Of a DNA stretch of 64,000 bases, positions 57,659 to 64,000 are shown in pieces (the stretch's first letter is position 1; the number at the start of each line of letters is the position of its first letter). Made by a program: the position numbers and the translations under genes. Source of the stretch: Nymphaea colorata. Lineage: Eukaryota; Streptophyta; Magnoliopsida; Nymphaeales; Nymphaeaceae. The notes under the pieces are model-generated. The model worked only from the letters and a program-made list of their open reading frames with translations. It was not told where the DNA came from and searched no databases. Location: positions 8,340,204-8,404,203 of the forward strand of contig NC_045139.1 in the NCBI RefSeq assembly GCF_008831285.2. The letters run 5' to 3'.

Positions 57659-58426
57659 AGGAACAAAAATTGCACGCATCCTCTTTTAAAAAATATATGC
57701 ATCATATTTAGGTTATAAAATTTAAATTAATATCAACAAGAAAAGCCATTTCAGGCAATACACGTAGAAATGAAAACCATCCGGCTCTTCATATACAATC
57801 CGCAGTATTAAAAATAAAGCTCAATAATCCGAGCATATTTGCCGATGCATATGTATCATATTGCCAATTTTTTTTCGAAACAAGGTCAATATTACAACAT
57901 GCACCAGGAAAGGTGCCCCCGGCAGGTTTGCCAGGCACTGACCATACATGACAAGAAATTAATGGACCTGATGGTATTTAACATTAACAAGTATAACACC
58001 AGGTGCTTACGAGACTAAAGAACAAAGTTTCACCTTTGAAGTGCCACCCAGGAGGTCATGAATGAAACCATCAAAATTGGCATGAAAATTGAGCCTCCGA
58101 CCCAAAGCCACGTAGATGACTAAAAATATCATATGTTGCAAAAGCAAGATCCTCACACAAAAACAATGAATCGAGTTTATTAAAAAGAAAACGGGCCTGT
58201 GGAGAAGAAACCTCTTCCCAGTCTGCATATTTGATTTCATGATGATGACCTTTTCATGACAGAAATCACGGAACAATGATTTAATCGAATGACAAATGGA
58301 ATATTGGAAACATTTGTTTCCTGAAACAAAAGGTTAAAAAAATTCATAAGGATTTTGCTTGACAGTGTTGTCAGCTGATGGCATTTTGTTGTGTATTTCA
58401 CAAAAGCAGGCACCGCTCAGGCTTCA
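57659..58426. other. 3' flank of epsilon-COP
   Basis: This contains the epsilon-COP 3' UTR nearest 58426. No other gene is seen; the minus-strand frame at 58007-58276 has no recognised domain and may be spurious. Confidence 0.45.
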
Positions 58427-61400
58427 TCATCCCACTACTTGAAGAGCTCTGTCAAAATTCTCTTCCGCAGCAGTCATACGTTTGATAAGCACATGTTCAG
58501 CATGCGACACTTTGAGTTGGCTGTCAAAGACAGAAATAGGCTTCAAACTTTTACCAGGAACATTGATAAAGCAGTAACTAAGACCGAGATGTATGCAAAC
58601 ATAATACAACCATATGCTGATACAAGCGGCACTTCTTTTAGACCAATTTTATTGTGAGGTCAGCTTCTTCCACATTTTTCCTTTAGCTGAAAGTTTATTA
58701 TAGTTTCTCTTTCATGAATTGTCATCTTATTGGTTAGTCATGGGATTGATCAAACTGGTTCAAAACTTTTATCCAACACCAACATGGGAGACAAGGTGCT
58801 CATTCCTGAAGTTGGTCTGAAAGTCTAAATCATGCTTAAGAGTATTTTACCATAGAAAAAAATTGGCCAGATTTTACTCACCTAAGGTATCGTGATGATG
58901 GCTTCCCAAGATGAAGACCACAAACAACAAGGTTTGCAAGAGTTTCTGCATCATTGGCATCCTGAACAACCAAAGACATGATACGGGGAAGATCTAATTG
59001 AGTTACCAAAAATATTCATAAGAGCTCTGTGTAGAAGTACTAAAATCAACCTTATTCATGGCTTCAAGTAAAAGTGGTTCAGCTTCAGCGAATTGTCCCA
59101 TATGCATGTAACATATAGCTTTTCCATTTAATGTCATGCACGTTTCTTGATACCTTTCAGCAAAATCCTGATAAATAAGAAATGCTTCCTGTATCTTTGA
59201 ACCTCCCTGAAATAAAATATTGTGAAAAATAAAAAGGATGACCTTCACAGACTGTTGTAATGGCGACTGTATTCAGATCATCAAAAGAATTATATTAGGA
59301 ACAAACAACTGCATCAAACTCAACTAAGTTCAACTAAAGTATGCAAAGTCAACAAATTTGGATTTTTCAAATCGCCATTTTGATCTGCTTTTTGGTCCTT
59401 TAAGGTAAAATTTTGTCACACTTCCAAGTGGAGCACTGATAACCAGGTTGAAACACATGGTACAAACCAGAGTCAAGTCCCAGCTCATAATAACATCAAG
59501 AAGTCTTGATCAAAGCTTTTAAAGGTGTATTGTACCACAGACATTGCTGAAAACTGGTGTTCTGCATAAAACCACTTCGTTGGGTTCTCCACAAGTTCTA
59601 TGTTACTCCACAAGTTCTATGTTACGGGACAATGCCTCAGTATGGATTACTGATTTACTGGTATAGAAAAATTTGGAGACAGTTGCCTTTCTAAAAAATA
59701 AGAACTTCAGGGATATTAAAGCTTATAAAGCTCAAATCATTGGAGGTGTCTATATATTAATTTGAAGTATATGTAATGTCAATAATTTGAATTTTACCAA
59801 TCATTGGAGATAAGAATCCTTTGAAATGTAATGGATTGAAAAGGAAAAAAGAAAACTAGCATCTACAGAAACTCAGAGCCTATAATATAATTCATTAGGA
59901 TAGACTAAGAACAAGGTTTTAGATCCTTAATAATAAAAAAAATTGACAGTTTACCACAGCCAAATTTAACCATGCATTAGCAAGTTGTGTAAGTGTATGA
60001 TCTTCATCAATCTGTTGCATGACCCTCAACTGTTTTTCAGCGTGATCTGACCTGTGCATCTTAAGATACAACTGAACATTCAAAGCAAGCCTGTCGTACA
60101 AAACCACTATTTCAGAAGGGTGGCCAAAAGTACTGTACCAAGTGTGAACTGGCAAGCAAAATGCTAGAACAAGTTCCATATCAATTCATTGGCAGAAAGT
60201 CAAGTCAAAAGGAAACTTCAAAGACTCAGAAATTACATTAAAGACCCTTGGATGAAGTAACAGCTCCATGGTGACTTCGTGAGATTTGGAAACCCTTAAC
60301 ATAGACATGGTGTATGCCTTCTAACCACCTGATTCTAACAAATAACAAAAGATTCTCTGATCATGAAGGACAAAAAATGTCTGCCTAAAATTATATAAAC
60401 CTGAAGGTTGAAGACTGATGATGAATACAGATGCACACTTTCATGAATAACCAGACTGAATGTGGTTCAGTTTGAATGATGTACAAAACCATAGCAGAAC
60501 TAATGCCATATCCATTGAAAGAAAAAACCAAAAGTAAAATCATTCCCTAGAATTCATACTTTCCAGCTAACTGTAGACACTCAGGTCCATGCAGCAGCGT
60601 TAAGAAGATGAGGGTGCAGAAAGGGTGTTAGGTTCAGTGTTATGCTGACATTAGAAAGAGCATGAATTAAGTTGAAACTAGAGAAGATGCAACAAAGACA
60701 TCAGAACAATGATATAATTTACATCCAACTAAAGCTGGAAATCTTTCAAAAGATAGGGAAAAAGATGGTGACTGACAGCTCCATAGTGCCTCCCAAGTTG
60801 GTATGCTTCAAGGCCTCATTATAGTCTTGTTCATGCATGTATATTGTTCCAGCAGTCAATCGCAGAACAAGATTATTTCCTGTCACAGAATCATTTAACC
60901 ACTCCTGGAGGCTCGAAATTGCACTTTCCTACAGGAAATGGAATATCATTAGGAGAAGAGGAAACTATATGCAGAAAAAGAAGAGGCACTAAATGTGAAG
61001 TACAAAACCCATCTTACTGTTACGAACATGGGCAAATGAAAGAGCGGTCCACTTTTTTGTGTAAACTCATGAACCATGTGATATCTGGAATATTTGGAAG
61101 ATGGAATCACAAGTCTGTGAAATCTCCATCTGTTAAATCAAGAACAAAATTGGACCCCTTTTTTCTTCTTCAGGCAGTGTTTCTTTTTTTCTTTTTTGAG
61201 AGCGAGAAAGAGTACAAAAATCAAAGACCCAATTCATATCCATGCCAATCTTGTTAACACCTGATGTCACCATAAAATCACCTGAACTTGAGCACAGGTA
61301 CGGTATTGGATGGACAATAATATTTTTTATCCCAACCTAGCCAATGGTAAATTCCACTATTTCTTCCTCCGTGCTGACTACAGGAAAGTAAGACTTTAAT

Positions 61401-62035
61401 TAACTTCACCTTCTAATTTATGCAACAAAGAAAGTAAGGTTGATCCTTTCAGAGCATATGAACATGTGAAGACCAACTCTAACCCATCACAACTGCTTGC
61501 CAAATAAACTATCCTTCTCTATATAACACAGGTACTGCTCTGAAGGAGCAGTACCCACACCGTACTGGTACGATACCGGCATGGGTATGGGTGCAGCCTC
61601 GGGTACTAAGTAGGCAACCAAGTGTCTCTATCATGGAGCAATAGTAAGATGATGCAATTTTAGAAATGTTCCTTCTTAAACTGCCAATGTTCTACACAGA
61701 GCACTGGAGACTGGAGAGAAATCATGATGAAACACACAAGCATAGATATGGTTCTGTTCATATTTTGTCTCAAAATGGCCATCACTCACCTTCATTGGTT
61801 GTGGAATTTAGTGTCTCAATGGGGTTCTAATCCATGTCAGCAAGTGTTGGCAGCCGGACACAAGTGCAACCCTTAACTTATGCACCTATCTAAATATGGA
61901 CTTAGTCAAGTCCATTTATAAGGTTATACTAAATTAATTTACTTTAATAATAATATGTGAAGTCATCCCCTTTCTTCTCTCCCTCAGGCAGGTTTTCCCT
62001 TTCAGAGCTTAGTGATGGGAGGTGGCTCAACCAGC

Positions 62036-62090
<55 letters not shown>

Positions 62091-64000
62091 CACTGAATGC
62101 AAACTTAGACCCAACCAAGTTTCCTTCTTTATTCCATGTTATCTTCTTCCCCTGTGAAAGTTTGTGCTTGGCTGCCTGACAGATAGTGATTGTGCGCCAT
62201 CATGCCCGTGTGTACCTGATCATCTGTATATCCTTGTGTGACTGACTGACTATCCTCTACTTAATTATGTAGGTGTGTATGCCAGCAACTGATTTTAAAT
62301 TAACAAACTGCGTTAACTGTGGTTGTGTGACCATATGTGACCAGAGATTGCCTTGGGTACAAATCTTGCAATGATTGCTACAGAAAACCCAAGACATATA
62401 TTTAAAAGTACCGCAAAAGACAAGAAGTCTCAGCTCTCGAGCAGGATGGATATGAGTGGCTTCAAGAGCATAACAATTTTGAGGACATTTACCTCATCCC
62501 TTGTGACTGAAAATTATAGTATCTAATATATGTTACGCAGTGTCATGGGTTAAGCTATTGAGAAATACAAGAGTTGTGCTCATTTTGTGAATTTCCTGCT
62601 TACTTATGAAGTCATCATTGTTCGTGGCCTTTTTTTGAACCAATGAAAGTAATGGGAAACAACTTAAGTTGTTCATGCAGCTAGTTCCTCAAGTGTCCTG
62701 AGCTTGATTGCCCTGCTTCTTTTGATATGCCTATGGGAACTGGAAAGCTAACTTTCATTTCATGTACGTTTATCTGACAGCTGATGCTGTTGTGTGACCT
62801 CCAATTCTCAAACACATTTGCAAGAGTGATACTCTTGTAATTCAAATTCTATCTCCTTCCACAGCAACCTTACGTAATGAACATCATAGCCTTTTGACAG
62901 GTAAAGTATTGTTGGAAGTTGTTTCCACTCGTTACAAAGGATATAATAAGAGTTCGATTAACTCTGAACATGTCAGTTATGTGCGCATTAGTGTAGGACG
63001 TAATGCAACTTATCAACCCTGATGTTTGAAGACGAAGATGGATTGCCTGCTTGCGGAGACCACAATCAGAAGGCAGCATCAAGAGTTCACTGCAACTAAA
63101 AACAAAGTTGACAAGGAAGAAATTGTATTCTCTTGCATTGGTCATCAGGAGTTTTTAAATGTCAAATCTCAGGACAAAAAACATACCATTGTAAGGAAAT
63201 GTGGGAAACTCCTTAAGGAAATTAAAATTATTCTCTACAAACATCGGAAAAACAGGAAAAATATAGCAGAATCAGGAAGGGAACCAGAACGTTAGCTCGT
63301 ACGTTATTTAAAAAAAAAAAAAAATCAAAAGGAAAACATCAGCTTTTCAGATGCATGAACTACATCTAAACATAACCCCAACCAACCACTGTTCACATAG
63401 TTAGATACAGAACCTCATGCAGTTAAGACAACCAATACACCGAATCAGAGCTTTCGGAAAATGATGACGCATAAACCTCCATTTTCTACTACGTTTAACA
63501 GTAAAACGGACGAAGAAACAAATAATGAAATAAGATTAAAAAGGACTACTAGAGATCCGACAGAAAAACGCAAATAATGTCGCTCGGGGATAAGCATAGA
63601 GTCCATCACGTACCTTGTGCTGCGGTCCAGACAAATAAAGAGCCAGGAGCTTCACCGCCTGTAGCGGTGTGGGCGCCGAGTCGTCGATCTCATCGATCAC
63701 CAACTGCAGGCCAAAATTCAAACAAAACAAGAAGCTAAGAACGCAGGAACGGACCGAATTCCAGCGAAACATAATGGGATCGCCACGCAACGCCGTAGAA
63801 AGAGAGGAAAACGTAAGGCGAGACGCGTCATAAGCGTACCTTGAGTTTTCCCTGAGCGATGTATGATCTGTAGATAATGCAATCCCGCTCGACGGCGTCT
63901 TCCAGGGAAAGGCCGCGGAGATCACTGCTGTTGATGGCCGCCTGATACGCCCCGAGGTAGAAGTTGTTCCTCACTGAGAAAAGGTGGTCGGGCACTGACA
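58427..64000 (-). CDS. COPE: Coatomer subunit epsilon (epsilon-COP), start just off the right edge
   Basis: Epsilon-COP is a TPR-like solenoid subunit of the COPI coat (alpha, beta', epsilon cage subcomplex), which carries Golgi-to-ER and intra-Golgi traffic. Minus-strand exons: 64000-63840 (5' end cut), 63703-63614, 60928-60777, 60090-59955, 59206-59051, 58961-58882 and 58520-58427, with consistent phases. The window gives 288 residues from SVPDHLFSVRNNFYLGAYQA to the end SAAEEN-like TAAEENFDRALQVVG. Recognised blocks: DRLSLEDAVERD-like GLSLEDAVERD, TPLQAVKLLALYLS, MHRSDHAEKQLRVMQQIDED, LTQLANAWLNLAVGGSKIQE, MHMGQFAEAEPLLLEA. Plant proteins are about 290 aa, so little is missing. The first two bases on the minus strand are TG, so the ATG probably has its A at 64001. 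No frame damage is seen. Confidence 0.95.
60929..63613 (-). other. epsilon-COP intron 2 (2.7 kb)
   Basis: Donor CACAAG|gtacgt at 63613 and acceptor tcctgtag|GAA at 60929. It contains a 23-base (CT)n tract at 62039-62085, a GTAC-rich fragment at 61540-61620 ('gtactggtacgataccgg') like the ends of 31856-33001, and a short palindrome 'ggtactgctctgaaggagcagtacc'-type (loop gaa) near 61541. No coding sequence was recognised. Confidence 0.85.
62039..62085. repeat. (CT)n microsatellite
   Basis: About 23 uninterrupted CT units, inside epsilon-COP intron 2. Confidence 0.95.

Noticed and set aside
60844..61257. 137-codon plus-strand frame opposite epsilon-COP exon 3
   Set aside because: Its first part is the antisense of a real exon and the rest is intron.
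1..64000. CRISPR arrays, bacterial operons, origins or attachment sites
   Set aside because: The direct repeats found are tandem duplications or microsatellites, not spaced arrays, and all real genes are spliced or plant-type nuclear genes.

Overview
The window is nuclear DNA from a flowering plant. Evidence: spliced genes with plant-type introns, a CC-NB-ARC-LRR resistance gene, a plant-type eIF4B, an LRL-type bHLH regulator, and a dense scatter of small TIR elements, (TA)n and (CT)n microsatellites and an LTR retrotransposon. The species cannot be fixed from sequence reading alone. There is no sign of bacterial or organellar DNA.

Six protein genes can be supported. From left to right: (1) EF-1alpha, + strand, CDS 4773-6203 in two exons with a long leader intron (447 aa). 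(2) A single-exon CNL resistance gene, - strand, 7405-10809 (1134 aa), with an unusually regular LRR array. (3) A TPR-PB1 (PHOX-type) co-chaperone, - strand, 17019-19235 (685 aa, two exons). (4) eIF4B, - strand, 29627-40474 (508 aa, three coding exons, first intron about 8.1 kb). (5) An LRL/bHLH66-69-82-type bHLH factor, + strand, 51359-54202 (493 aa, seven exons, one apparently using a GC donor). (6) Epsilon-COP, - strand, 58427 to the right edge (seven exons; only about one base of the start codon seems to lie outside). They do not form a functional cluster. EF-1alpha and eIF4B are translation factors, epsilon-COP is a COPI coat subunit, and the rest serve immunity, chaperone work and transcription.

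Between and inside the genes the DNA is AT-rich and full of mobile-element debris. The best preserved elements are: a Ty3/gypsy deletion derivative at 33802-36893 (two LTRs, 5-bp target duplication CATGT, tRNA-iMet primer site, reverse transcriptase lost); a 1146-bp hAT-like element at 31856-33001 with an 8-bp target duplication, both inside eIF4B intron 1; TIR elements at 13437-13771, 42064-42397 and 42441-43330, bordered by (TA)n tracts; a dispersed TIR family at 45158-45518 and 41107-41430, with related sequence near 56357; a tRNA-derived SINE at 48108-48317; and a PIF/Harbinger transposase relic at 27150-27700. The most striking unexplained structure is a near-perfect 350-bp inverted repeat with a 40-nt spacer at 56919-57658. 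No CRISPR array, rRNA gene or convincing intact tRNA gene was found. I did not find a wholly new gene system; the strongest candidates for follow-up are this inverted repeat and the 20-residue LRR array.
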